Assembly: GCF_050947875.1 (NCBI RefSeq)
Contig: NC_134570.1
Location: 225,851,265 to 225,915,264 of the forward strand
Reading direction: 5' to 3'
Origin: Dermacentor variabilis
Taxonomy: Eukaryota; Arthropoda; Arachnida; Ixodida; Ixodidae
DNA: 64,000 nt
Shown: positions 11,407-21,757 of the stretch, piece by piece
Numbering within the stretch: the stretch's first letter is position 1
Layout: each line of letters begins with the position of its first letter
Notes under the pieces: generated by a model
Database searches by the model: none
The model's input: the letters and a program-made list of their open reading frames with translations, nothing else
What the model was told of the DNA's origin: nothing
Program-made: the position numbers and the translations under genes

Positions 11407-11957
11407 TGTGGGGTTCTCTCACCCACGCTCTTAGGACAAAGGAACGACAACACAGTAGTGCAAACAATCACAAGGGCATTTATTGCACCTTTCGTAGATC
11501 AATGCCTGCTAGCCAAGTTGCTATCCCCAAAACATGCCGATGGGCGCGCGACAAATCTAGAAGTCCGACTCACCGCGACCGGTAACGCGCGAATATGTTC
11601 GCCCCATGCTGGATCCCAACACCTGGTCGTTCGCGCGTACGACTACGTGAGCGGCGGCGCGTTCCAAGGCGGCCACGCGAGACGGTCTCGCAGAAGCATG
11701 GATCGACGCACGTGTGGCACGGCACGTCCGTACTGCTTGCTGTCCCGAACCCAAGAGAGAGCGCCTTGTCTTGCGGCGCCCAAATGATCCCTCCGGTCGG
11801 CGGCGTTAGCAGGGCAACACTCGCGCCATCTCTCCTACTGCGCCTCAACCACTCCGACCGCTGCGGGAGCCAGGCCACGCCGCGAAGCCGGATTTGAGGA
11901 GACGCGCTATGCGGGAAAAACATATCAGGGAACGCGCGAGAGTCGCGCATCCCCACA
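11407..11957 (-). repeat. 5' LTR of the non-autonomous LTR element
   Basis: 551 bp, TGTGGGG...CCCCACA on the minus strand, partner of 9462-10015. The same AATAAATGCCCTTG signal is present at about plus 11474-11487. Confidence 0.83.
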
Positions 11958-13434
11958 CTGCATACCATCTGCATAGTTGTAGCAGATGGCTGCCTGCCGG
12001 TTCTAAGTTTTGCCAGCCAAGCTTAACGCAGCTCCTTGCCCTGCGGCTACGTGTAAATAAGGCTGACACCGGGCTCCGTTGCGTACCTCAGCCCTGCGGC
12101 ACCGAGCAATAGCCCACCATGCTGCGTGCCTCCAAAGGCAGCCACTACCTATTGTACTACTTTCAGATGTTGTCAAGCAGACACCCAAGGCGGCAAAGCC
12201 TCGCCTTGGGTGTCTCAGAGCTGCGGCGAAGGTGGGACTTCAAACTTTCGTTTTCAACTCGCTTCGGCGCTTCGGGAGCAGCCGACGTGGCCGCTGTGTC
12301 GACGTGATCCCTCATTGCACGTCATGCCGATGGTGGCGCCAGGTTTTTCAGTGGTGCAGCTTGCCCTTAATCCGCGGAGAGAGCATACGCGTGAGAGGAG
12401 AAAACGCCCCTGCCCATCCCTCTTTGTAAGGTCTCGCATTTCTCCGAGCGCTGCGAGCTACCGCGCGCCCCGCTGCCCCTGCAAGTTGCTTACGCATGCG
12501 ACAAATGGCGCAGCAGTGTTTCCGGCCTACTGGCGTACCGACACGCGCGCTTTGATGGTGGTTTTGACGCTCAAACTTTTCGTGCAGAAATACGTTTGAA
12601 ATAACTTTTGCCTCCGCGGAAAATTTTATACTTTTATAGTGTGTGGCTAGATGAACTAGCCATACAGGCTCCAAGTTCATGCTTGAGATGGCCGAAAATT
12701 TGATTAAATGGAAACCGTTGTAGCGAAGTGACGCAGCAGTTAGAGGTCTGACGCATCAGCTCACCAGGGAGACGAAGATTAAGGTGGATGAGCTCCGGCA
12801 GGGGAAGTCCAGATCCGTAGGTATATAGGATGACGACGAGAAGTAGCATTCGAATAACTAGGTTTATTAATTTGGCATTTACTTCAAGTTTACGCTGTAC
12901 ACATATTTACTCACAAAATGATGTCATACTCGTCGTCGACGGCCTGCTTGACCGGCCTGGTCTCCCGAGGTGAAGTGGCGCCGTGTGCTACTGTCTCTTT
13001 GTTCCCCTAAAGACTACTCAAACGATTCCTTAAATGAGTGTCTACAGCATTTAAGGCACCCGCGGACCGGAGGCAGGCACAGGCTTCTCCGCCAATGGGT
13101 TATTTTGACCAATCAGGCAGGCCGACAGCATCCAATATGAGCCAGACTTAAGGAGGCCAAAAATGGTCGCGTAAACATTGCAGCATACAAAATCAATTCG
13201 CCCATAACTAATCAACTTTTGACGCCCGATACAGCCAAACGTGGGAAGAGGGTGCAACACGTGCACGTAGTGACGTCAGGTGCGGCGGCGTCGGCCGGGT
13301 GGAAGCACATTCCCGAGGCGCCGTCACTGTCATTTCTGCACAAAGGCTTCCCTCTCATCGAGGAGCCCACAACATTCGCGTAAAAAAAAAAATAAAGGGG
13401 GCCCGCGGTGTACTCTTTTCGCGACACCGTGCCC
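11958..13434. other. No recognisable gene; one strong hairpin
   Basis: Right flank of the LTR element. Overlapping open frames at 12079-12680 on both strands come from GC-rich composition and have no domain. A 13-bp perfect hairpin lies at 12180-12214. Near 13380 there is an A-rich run with AATAAA. Nothing else is supported. Confidence 0.45.
12180..12214. repeat. Perfect 13-bp stem hairpin
   Basis: GACACCCAAGGCG (12180-12192), a 9-nt loop, then CGCCTTGGGTGTC (12202-12214). The stem is perfect. No terminator or RNA gene context supports a specific function. Confidence 0.8.
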
Positions 13435-13562
13435 TGAAATTACTTCGTTAAACCGCGAAATGAAATACGCGGTTTTCAATGCAACCAAGATCGGGAAATG
13501 ACAATAGTTCGTTACATCGCAAGTTTCGTTAGATCGAGATTGCTTACATCGAGGTTCGACTG
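13435..13562. mobile_element. One end of a pogo/Tigger-like DNA transposon or MITE
   Basis: The reverse complement begins CAGTCGAACCTCGATGTAAG and continues with CTCGATCTAACGAAA and GATGTAACGAAC, the repetitive terminal motif recalled for pogo/Tigger-type elements (CAGTCGAACCTCGATATAACGAA). TA follows directly at 13563-13564, matching the usual TA target. I find no partner end to the left, so this is a partial element or a solo end. Confidence 0.6.
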
Positions 13563-13710
13563 TATTGTCTATGGATAGCCTATAAGCTTTCTAGAAACCC
13601 GTCGCACTCGGCCTTCTGCTGCGGGGTTAAAGAGCGCGCCCTGCTCGCAGCTTCTGGATGATAGCGGAACTCGGCTGTGTTCCCATGTGCAGCGCTGGTT
13701 ATGAAAGCTG

Positions 13711-14136
13711 TTGGAGAGCACAGCGGCATCCGTAGCCTTGAAGCGTCATTTTTGTGGCCATTTCGAGAATAGCAGGCGTGGTTGCAGGCTTTCCAGGGAA
13801 GTGGAGCCGCGTGCGGTGAGCCCTGTGCTCAGCGGTCCGGTGCTCGTCAATGAACAGCCAACCGATGAGCGCGGCAACCCGCTGCCTGCTCTCACCCGGC
13901 AGCAGGCAGCCGAGGACGTGCACAACACGCAGGCATTCGGGGCATCGCCGCTTTTTCCAGACGAATCGGAGAGCGAGGAATACCTGGACGACGAGGCGCA
14001 CACGGACGGCCACCAAGAATGGGGCGAGGGAGAAAGCGCGCTGTTTCTCGAGACCAGCACCGCAGTCATGCGCGACCAAAGCGACGCGGAACAAGGACAC
14101 GATTCCGACGAAGACCGCACATTGCCGCTTTCAAAA
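13711..14136 (+). CDS. Candidate exon, acidic protein of unknown function
   Basis: An open frame from 13711 continues to 14205, but the sequence AAAAGGTACGT at 14133-14143 is a good 5' splice donor (GTACGT at 14138), so a coding exon could end at about 14137. A weaker acceptor-like TTTCCAG lies near 13796. The translated segment between these sites is acidic (PDESESEEYLDDEAHTDGH, later DSDEDRTLP), a composition more protein-like than the overlapping frames. No domain is recognised. It could be a host gene exon, part of a DNA-transposon protein, or chance: all three plus frames are open here because of GC content. Confidence 0.3.
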
Positions 14137-14142
14137 GGTACG

Positions 14143-14535
14143 TGGCACCAGAACAAAACTTTGTGCTCGGGTTCCTCAAAGGTGTTCATATCGGAGCTCT
14201 TATGAGGCAAACTCAGAGGAGATGTAAAGCGACGATGGTTTAAGCCTACAGCTTATTATATGGAATTCAGTGCGAGTGCTGAGACATATCAGTCGACTAC
14301 TCGGCCGTCTTTGACACGAAGCAGTTTCACCTGGTCGCCGTTCGGTGAAGCCTCACCTCACGATAGCCCAGCGAAACACTCAGGTGAATACCACGTTCTA
14401 GAAGCCCTCACATTGAAAGTGGACCGAAACATTGATTGTTCAGCAGTCGAGTAAGCAAAAGACGTTTAGAGTATTTGTGCAAAAAAATCTGGGAAGGAAC
14501 TGATAGGAACAGAGACATGACAGGCACAGACAACT
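14143..14535. other. No recognisable gene
   Basis: If the donor at 14138 is real this would be intron. A 64-codon open frame at 14260-14454 has no recognisable domain. Confidence 0.35.
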
Positions 14536-15180
14536 ATAAAGGCAGATATAAAAATTCTAAGGAAAGGAGAGGGAACTGAAAGGCCGGGACTTTAACCAGG
14601 GCTGAGTCCGGTTGGCTACACCACACTGGGGGAAGGGAACAGAGGAGGGAAACATTTATGGAGATGAGACAGTCCATTGTGAATATCGCCGACGTGGTAA
14701 ATGCTTTCTCCTCTATGTCACCAACGGTCACTCAGTCCGGATCAAAGAGAGTCACTCAATCCAGTAGCTTTCAAAGTTGCAGAAGCGCTATTGTGGCCTT
14801 TTGTAGCTGCGACATGCGAGGCCATAGTCCCAAGATTTTGTTAAAGGTGAACGGTTTTCTGTCTGCATCAAGACAGCAAGTTGGGCCGGTTGGTTAGGAT
14901 TCATTGGGAGATTTGTAATAGCGCAACTCAAGACAAGGACAAAAGGAAGGTAAAAAACTGACGACGCGGCCTGTCGTCTTTCTGCCTTCCTTTTGTCCGT
15001 TTCTTGTGTTGCGCTCTCACGAACCTTACAATGAAGGTTTTCTAACTGAATTAGAGCCGTAGAGAGGTCATTTCTTTCATCTCCAAAAAATGGGAAGTAG
15101 CACAGTATATGTTCTATAGTCTCCTCGACGCCGCTAGCAAAGATTAAACAGATATAGGCAAATACAAGACTCATAGGCAT
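14536..15180 (-). mobile_element. LINE 3' fragment (same I/R1-like family as 25-650)
   Basis: On the minus strand the segment before the insertion reads EETIEHILCYFPFFGDERND, the His/Cys knuckle region found downstream of RNase H in this family. After the insertion, in another frame, the terminal TLKATGLSDSL-stop (ending about 14748) matches the TGLDDRL end at 290. The 3' UTR down to about 14540 includes CCCCCAGTGTGGTGTAGC, similar to the CCCCAGTGTAGAGTAGCAGG of the 32.4 kb LINE. Upstream domains are absent. The ORF is interrupted by a palindromic insertion (14930-15015) and frameshifts. Confidence 0.62.
14930..15015. mobile_element. 86-bp palindromic insertion (miniature foldback element)
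   Basis: The left arm starts AGCGCAACTCAAGACAAGG and the right arm, reversed, starts AGCGCAACACAAGAAACGG; both continue with ACAAAAGGAAGG and a GACGAC core. The arms are ~40 bp and imperfect. It lies inside a LINE coding segment, so it is a later insertion. GTTGGGCCGGTTGGTTAGGA just to its left may belong to the same element. Confidence 0.7.
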
Positions 15181-15184
15181 GCAT

Positions 15185-15268
15185 TGATTGCCTGATTAGC
15201 TCAAGCAGGTTAGCTGACTATTTGTTAGCGCCACGTTTCAAAAGCGATGCCAATAAATCATCATCATA
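15185..15268 (+). repeat. Short LINE/SINE 3' tail with CAT repeats
   Basis: CTGATTAGCTCAAGCAGGTT... and AATAAATCATCATCAT at about 15253-15268 match the 3' terminal segment recalled from abundant tick retroposons that end in (CAT)n. Only the tail is present. Confidence 0.45.
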
Positions 15269-15539
15269 ATCTATGTGCAGCATGAAGGGCTATATCTGGG
15301 CCTTAATTTTAGTACTGTGAAATAGGGAATTATGATACTTAATGGCAGAAATGAGTAACGGCGCAGTATCCATTAAACAGCAAGTCATGTACTCGAAGTC
15401 AAGGAATGTAAATACCTGGGGGGTATGCATAAGCGAACAAAAGACGTACTCAAACATCCGTCGAGATAATCTGAGGATGAATGGGAAGCAGCATCCAACA
15501 ATAATTAAACCATACAGCCCTTTCATTTTACCATAAAAG
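15269..15539. other. No recognisable gene
   Basis: Short open frames on both strands with no domain; nothing supported. Confidence 0.4.
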
Positions 15540-15905
15540 GTAGGTTATCTGGGCTGAAAGTTCACCAAAGGCCGGTGGTTCAATTGACATTGGGGTCCTA
15601 CGGTAAAACCACAATTGAGGCAGTGCAAGGTGACATGAGTTGAGCTTCTGGCAAATAACTTTATGCGGATACCCGCAAGCTGGTGGAAAGTACATAAAAG
15701 GGAAACATTTTCACTGACCTGAATTGTAGCACGAAGCTACAGAGGAAACCCGTATGGTTTCTCAAACAGAAAGCCTCGCAGTTCAAGAAAAATTCGTCGT
15801 GGTATGGGACACGAACCCGAGACCAAGGCCTTTGCGGGGTGGCAGCTCTACCATCTGTGCTAGCCAGGAGGCTAGCAGATCGCAGAGCGTCGGTGAATGA
15901 TTCGA
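15540..15905 (-). mobile_element. tRNA-derived SINE, second family
   Basis: The minus strand from about 15880 reads TGGCTAGCACAGATGGTAGAG (A-box position) and then GGGTTCGTGTCCC (plus 15804-15816), a good B box, with typical spacing between them. The downstream body includes GGGTTTCCTCTGTAGCTTCG and runs to at least 15540. This is the layout of a tRNA-head SINE rather than a tRNA gene: the acceptor stem does not pair and the cloverleaf is incomplete. No clear target duplication was found, so both ends are approximate. Confidence 0.6.
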
Positions 15906-18182
15906 CAACTTAGGACACTGGGACACTGAATAGGGCCAACCAGTTCTGCTGAAGCTTGCAAAATGGAGGAACGTACATACTTGACGGCTGACGAAACTGG
16001 GTCCAGCGCGTTGCCAATTTTTCTTGCGTGATCCTAAGCCTTGTTGCCGTAGTTCAAGTATATAATTCCAGCATAAATGTAAATAAAGGTTATAACAACA
16101 GACTAATAATCCAAAACAACAATTCCTGAGGTGCAACAAGCATGTAACAAATGCTTGCTGCATATATCTCTTACAAAATGTACCTGCATTTTAACCCGCT
16201 TTAATTTGCTTTGTCAGGGCTAGTACATTACGACAAAACATCTAATGCTGGCATTTGTTGACTCGAACGTCTGGCAATTGTGTGAAGACTGAACTAACAC
16301 TGAAATCGAGATTGCGTCGGTGCCGTGTACTTGCTAACTGTTTACCAAAAGGTGGTTCTTTGACGCTACGAGAGGCAGTGAATAAATGTATAACGAGTTC
16401 GGACTCACAATTGCCAACAGGCAAAAGCATTGGCCAGTAACTCTTTGCTTTCAATGTTACACGTACATCACGACAATGATTTATAGAGTTAGATTGCTTC
16501 AGTAACACTTATTACAGGTTTACTTCGCAAAGCTCCCGCAGCTGTTCGGCCCAAGTTCTTAGAATAGCAGTGCTTCTGAGACCGTATGGCAGCAGCGAAC
16601 AAAAAATCGCAGACTCTCAGTCGTTTGGGCTACACTAAATGCGTAATAATTCACTGAGGTGGTCAAAAGCAGCCACATACATAGGAGTGTTGTCGTGTGT
16701 TCTTAATGCGGTGGTGCTCTGTGTTCCGTTTGTAATTGAACCAAGAAGGTACGTAGCACTGTACAGCACAAGATACTTTAGTTTTGCTCTTCAAAACAGC
16801 TGAAACTCCTCTCTGCTACCTAGAGTACAACCTGCGCGCTATAACTGGCGCTGTAAAGGTTTCCATTCGACGCCGCAGTGAACGAATGTTTTTTGCAAGC
16901 GCTAGGTGCCTCACCATTATGACAGCTGGTTGGCACCGTTATGAGACTGGTGTGCCGTATCATCAAACAAAGGCGGCTCTGTTATGCTCTTTGCTGGCTT
17001 GGCTCTCTAACCTTGGATGAACTTATGGCTCGAGAGCTCCCATCTAAAGACGTGCGAACAGAGAAACTCCTTTGCTGACAATCACTGCGCCGAGTTCGAC
17101 TATGTTTGCTGCATATAAAAGAAACCTTTAAAATATACTCACTGCAGGACGTGGATAAACTTTTATTTTAGGCCACTAATTGTTTTTGAAAAATCCATAA
17201 AAATTGCAGAATTTTACAAAACCAGGCATCAAGTTTACGACTCTCTAATGCAGCAATAAAAAAATGGCATCGCAGTTGCATCAGTTGCACCTAATAATAC
17301 ATCTAAAGCATACACATGTTAAATTACGCTTTAATACTTCATGTAAACTGTAAATTGAAATATCGACCCTTTCCGTGGAGCAGTTTCTTCAAGAGGAACG
17401 AAATGACGCTTTCAGTGGTGCTCCGCTAAAGCCCCTAGAAGGCACGTTGAAGCACCACCAGAAAGCGCTGGCCGCCCCGCATCCGAAGAGGGCGCTCATA
17501 ACATCCATCCATCCATCCGTGGTAGCGGCGGCACCAGCCGTGCAGGGTAAAGCAAGAAAAGAACACGGAAGCTCTCCTTGGCGCACACCGTTCGGCGCAA
17601 ATGTTTCCCCAGTGAAGATTACGGTTGCAGAAACCGCAGCTGCCGAGAAGCGGGAACTGTGTTGCCGGTCTATACGTATAGCGCCGCACGTCGTAGCACT
17701 GCCATTCACTGCCGCGATCGGTGCGATGCCTTGGTACATTGCGAAATGAAAACGCCTATAGAGCCGCGCTCGAATTTGGCCTTAGGGAGCATCATAATCG
17801 TCGTCTATTTTTTTTCTCGTTATCATTTTACTGGCTGCCGAACCATCGAGGGAGAACGTCTAAATGTCGTTGCGCCTGGGTGACTATTATTAGCTGCGAC
17901 ACAATTTGCCAGGTGGCTCACCACCTCGGTGTTGGTTGATTTACCGCCGTTGCCTCCACGCTCCAGTCCCTCGTTGGCCAAGGTGGACAGCGGGCCTTCA
18001 ACAATATGACAGCTGCGAAATGGAATGTCCCATCAACAGGGTACTTGTATTTGTCTTACAGGTGTCACTGATTTGGGCGGAACTGACTGCTGCGGTCTGT
18101 TTATGAAGAGACCACAGGGAAGTGCTTCGCTAGCCAGACTTCGTCTGCAGCTTGTCACGGCACCTTACACAATGGGCCACGC
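15906..18182. other. No recognisable gene
   Basis: About 2.3 kb. AT-rich to ~17.3 kb, then a more GC-rich stretch where both strands are open (plus 17375-17749, minus 17389-17739) without a domain; it contains (CATC)n at 17503-17517. No RNA gene, transposase or RT motif seen. Confidence 0.45.
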
Positions 18183-18249
18183 GTTTATTTATTTAATTAT
18201 TTGTTTATTTATTTATTTATTTACCCTCAATGCCTTTCGGCATTAAAGA

Positions 18250-19440
18250 GGGGAGTGGGTTATACAAGAAATAAGCAAGAAATATATTACGATCGTATAC
18301 ACAATATTCTGTGAATTATACAATGTTAGCCCAAAGTATGATAAATACAGTAATAGAACATGGCATACACAAGTAACATCAAAACCGAAAACCCACAGTA
18401 GTTCGTACAAGTGTTTGCTATTATATAGTGTTAGCTAGTGCTTTTCGAAAATTATCACTGTTATTAATGGTAACAGTATCAGAGAGAGGTTCCTTCAATC
18501 TTTTGACGTGCGTGGCAAAAATGAACGTCAATGATATGTCGTGTCACGCACACCAATTGTAACTTTATGCTGATGACCAGTGCAGTAAGATAAATAATAT
18601 GGTCACGACATGAATTTCGGATCAAGAGTAGGGTGGTGATACAGCTTATGAAAACAATGAAAGGAGTGAAATTCTTCGACCTGTTGCTAGCGGCTGAAGA
18701 CCCAGATTCGATGTCATTGAAGATACGCTCGCACCACGTTTGCAGTTCCAAAGAATAAAGCGAGTTGCGTTGTTTTGCATTAGTTCAGGGGAATGTATTA
18801 GCCTTTCGTGAAAGGGGTCCCATACAGCCGCAGCATATTCTAATTTTGGCCTTAACAGGGTTTTATAAAGAACTAATTGTAAACGAGATGGAGCACAAGG
18901 AAAGTAATGGCGTAAGTATACCAGAATACGGTTGGCCTGGTTAATTATATATCCAGCGTGATGATTTCAGGTTAATTTAGATGTGATATGCACGCCTAAG
19001 TACTTATATGAACTAGTAGATTCTAATGCAACGTTATTGAAGTAGTACACAGGCAGGTTACCGTTAGATCGGAATATTTTCATAAATGTGCACTTGTTAA
19101 TTTTGAGTTCCATTCGCCACAATCGTCGCAAATTGCTGACGTTATTAGGATCGGCCTGAAGTAGGGTGATGTCGCGTTCGTTAGTTATTTCTCTAAAGAT
19201 TACATAGCCGTCTGCAAATAAGTGTACGTCAGAAGTTATTGCTTAAGGTAAATCATCAATATAGATTTGAAATAATAGAGGTCCCAGGACGCAGCCTTGT
19301 GGCACACGGGACTGAACGTCGCTATGAGGTGAGTCATGTCCATTATTTGTAACAAACTGGGAACGGTTAACGAGAACTGACTCAAATAATTTTAGAACGT
19401 TGTATGATCGAGGTTTAATTTGCTTAGTTTATAAAGTAAA
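18250..19440 (-). pseudogene. CR1-like RT C-terminal half (broken)
   Basis: Translating the minus strand from about 19425 gives FESVLVNRSQFV, then SRVPQGCVLGPLLFQIYIDD (RT motif B region), then LFADGYVIF (motif C), YKYLGVHITSKLT and LVLYKTLLRPKLEYAAAVWD (thumb). The catalytic pair of motif C reads FADG, so the second Asp is lost (GGC for GAC). A stop follows IDDLP, and frameshifts occur after about 18750. These motifs identify a CR1/L2-type RT that primes reverse transcription at the target; this copy cannot be active. Confidence 0.78.
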
Positions 19441-19445
19441 AATTG

Positions 19446-21757
19446 TTACACACTTTTTTTTTTAATTGCGATGAAGGCTTGCCCTTAAGGCATAATTCGT
19501 GCAGCGTATATCAGTATTATATGTGTGCTGTGAGGCCTGTGTTGTGTATGAATTGAAGCAGTGTTTTGTGGAATCTGTTGTCATGTATCCAGCGGTCATA
19601 GCTGGTTGTCACACTGTAGCGGAGGCCGGCTTGCAGTAGGAGACGCGAGCGTTCCGATTGTAAACCCGTACATGTCCATATTAGGTGGTATGCATCTGAT
19701 TCCACCACAGGAACGGAGCAGTATGGACACGTAGCACCCAGTGGTAAATGCGACCAGCTCCACCTTGGGACAACAGCCGGTGTAAGGGCCACCCCGGCCC
19801 GAAGCCTCCTAAGCACAACTTCCTCCGCCCTAGTAAGGTGAAGGGCGAGGGAGCAGACACGGTGGGATAAGAGCGCGTGTGTCCTGCCAGAGAACATTTT
19901 TACGGGCTCGCAGTGAGTTACGGGGTTGGGGTGGGAGGGGAATAGGTGGAGGATCAGGATTAGGAGGGCAGTGTGCCTGCTGGTCAGCAGCAATGTTGTG
20001 AGGGTTCGCTGAATGACCTTGAATCCAGTGTAACTTGACGCAATTAGCTGTCTTACTATTCATAGTGTGTATTCTCTCGCAGATTTCCATCGCCTTATCA
20101 ACCTTCTTGAGTTCCTGAATAGCCGCTAAAGAATCAGTGAAGATATTTAGTTGCTTGATGGTAGGCAGCTTAGATGTCGCATCTTGCACAGCGTCGTGGA
20201 GGGCTTGAAGTTCCATTACTAGAGCGCTGGCTTCCGTAGATAAATAGCGCTGGTGGCCGCTGATGAAATTATGCGTAGTACTCAGGAATGATGTCCTTCC
20301 GCCGTCTGGGAGAATGGCAGCATCCGTATAGACTTTGCAGGTGTTAACGCATGATGCATCGACGATGTTGTGTTCGTCAATAGTACCTGTTGTATCGCTG
20401 CGTCGTAACTTCGTTGGCTTATTAGTTGTGATGCTGGTGAATTCCCAGGGAGGCATTGGATAGGGCTGATTGTCAATCCGAGAGCCGCGGTGAAAATGAG
20501 CATGCAACGCAGCGACAGCCGGAATAAGTTGCTTTTTTATTTCACGTGCTTTTTCACGTTGCAAAATTAGCTCTGCAATTGTGTAGAGCTGGGCATGTTC
20601 CGGTAAGGTTGGTAGCGGAGTGATGCGGGGCAGTGCTGTGATTGTGCGCATAGCATCACGATTAATCGTCTCCAACTGTGCTAGCTGTGCCAAAGTCAGC
20701 CGTTGAAATTGTGCTTGATATAAAATTCGTGGCTGCAAGACTGCACGCACCAACCGTCGAGCTACGTCAGTACGAGCTCCAGCTGCTTTTGCTGCAATGC
20801 GACGAATAAGGGGAAGTGCTTTTGTCGAACTCTGTCTGGTTTTACGGAGCCAGTGTGCACCACTGCCGGATTGGTGAATATCGAGACCCAGTATGCGGAC
20901 CTCAGAAGCCTCAGGGATTGTCACTGCGCTGAGTCTAAATGTAAAGGGGTGCTGCGTGATTCTTGTGCGTCCTTTCTTGTTGGCCACCACAACATAGCTT
21001 GATTTTTGGGCGGAAATGTCCAATCCTGCTTTCCGAGCGTAGTTGTTGAGCACATCAAGGGCATCTTGAAGCTGTTGAGTTTGTCTAGATAGATATTTAT
21101 GCACGGACCACAAAGTGACGTCACCCGCATAAATTAAGAACCTCACATCTGGAATCCGATGTAGTTGCCAGGCTAGAGGTATTAGTGCAACGTTGAATAG
21201 AAGAGGAGCCAGAACCGAACCTTGTGGGACTCCTCTGTTCGATGTGAAGTATCCTTCTTGCCTTCCATCTACTCTAATCGCAAATGTGCTATTCTGAAGG
21301 AAAGAGTAGATGAATCTTATCACTCGCGGTGGAAGTCCCAGGTCGATGAGGTTAGCTATAATCATTGCATGGTCTATATTGTCATAAGCTTTCGTTATGT
21401 CTGTTGCTACTACCGTGCGCACAGCGTGACTGTGTGGAGAAACCTGTAAAACATCGTCTGATAACATAGAAAGTCCGTCTTCAGTTCCCAAGTAAGAGCG
21501 GAAACCAATTTGAGCAGGATGATATTTATCGTGGCGTTCAAGCCACCAGGAAACTCGTGTGGCCAGCATCTTTTCAGTGAGTTTGCAGATAGTTGAGGTT
21601 AGTGAAATTGGGCGTAAAGACTGCAGGCTATTTGGAGACTTTCCTGGTTTCGGAATCGCGACAACAATTGAATGCTTCCAATCAGGTGGAACGTTTCCAG
21701 TCTCCCATACTTTATTAATAGCCTGAAGTGCGTCGAGAGCAGCTCCTTGAAATATCT
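19446..21757 (-). mobile_element. I-like LINE inserted in the CR1-like LINE, 5'-truncated
   Basis: The minus-strand element ends in a poly(A) (plus-strand T run at 19455-19464) just after the ORF2 stop and a ~50 nt 3' UTR. Its 5' end, at about 21757, is truncated within the RT fingers, typical of aborted target-primed reverse transcription. On both sides lies the CR1-like LINE RT, so this is a later insertion into it. No obvious target duplication; a small target deletion (about five residues of motif A) is likely. Confidence 0.82.
19517..21757 (-). pseudogene. I-like LINE ORF2: RT and RNase H, one frameshift
   Basis: Open for 579 codons (21569-19830), then continuing in another frame to 19517. 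RT motif A reads TDITKAYDN, motif B NRGVPQGSVLAPLLFN, and motif C IYAGDVTLW, where the usual YADD has become YAGD (GGT for GAT), removing a catalytic Asp. RNase H follows: CKVYTDAA (Asp), STEASALVMEL (Glu), IFTDSLAAI (Asp) and WIQGHSANPHN. After the frameshift (between 19993 and 19830) come LRRLRAGVAL and a knuckle CPYCSVPVVESDAYHLIWTC-like region, ending TGLTAHI-stop. The frame is also open upstream of 21569 to about 21757, with GNVPPDWKHS-like RT fingers. RT+RNase H in this order is typical of the I group. Confidence 0.85.

Larger units (their letters stand above)
9462..11957 (-). mobile_element. Non-autonomous LTR retrotransposon (TRIM/LARD-like), complete
   Basis: Two direct repeats of ~0.55 kb flank a 1.39 kb interior. 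Each LTR on the minus strand begins TGTGGGG and ends CCCCACA, the canonical TG...CA with a perfect 7-bp inverted terminus. Immediately inside the 5' LTR lies a primer-binding-site-like sequence, TGGCTGCCCAACGTGGGAC, and immediately before the 3' LTR a purine-rich AAGGTTGGGGGGA. The element is flanked by CTGC at 9458-9461 and 11958-11961, a 4-bp target duplication. The interior shows no gag, protease, RT or integrase motif in any frame I examined, so replication would have needed a partner element. The two LTRs look roughly 90% identical by eye, an old insertion. Confidence 0.85.

Noticed and set aside
13690..14210. Minus-strand 154- and 133-codon frames over the candidate exon
   Set aside because: The minus frames are Ser/Arg-rich complements of the acidic plus frame and lack splice or start context.
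15800..15880. tRNA gene on the minus strand
   Set aside because: It has promoter boxes but no complete cloverleaf, and SINE body follows.
17375..17749. 124-codon plus-strand ORF
   Set aside because: An overlapping minus-strand ORF of similar length exists, composition is GC-rich with (CATC)n, and there is no domain.
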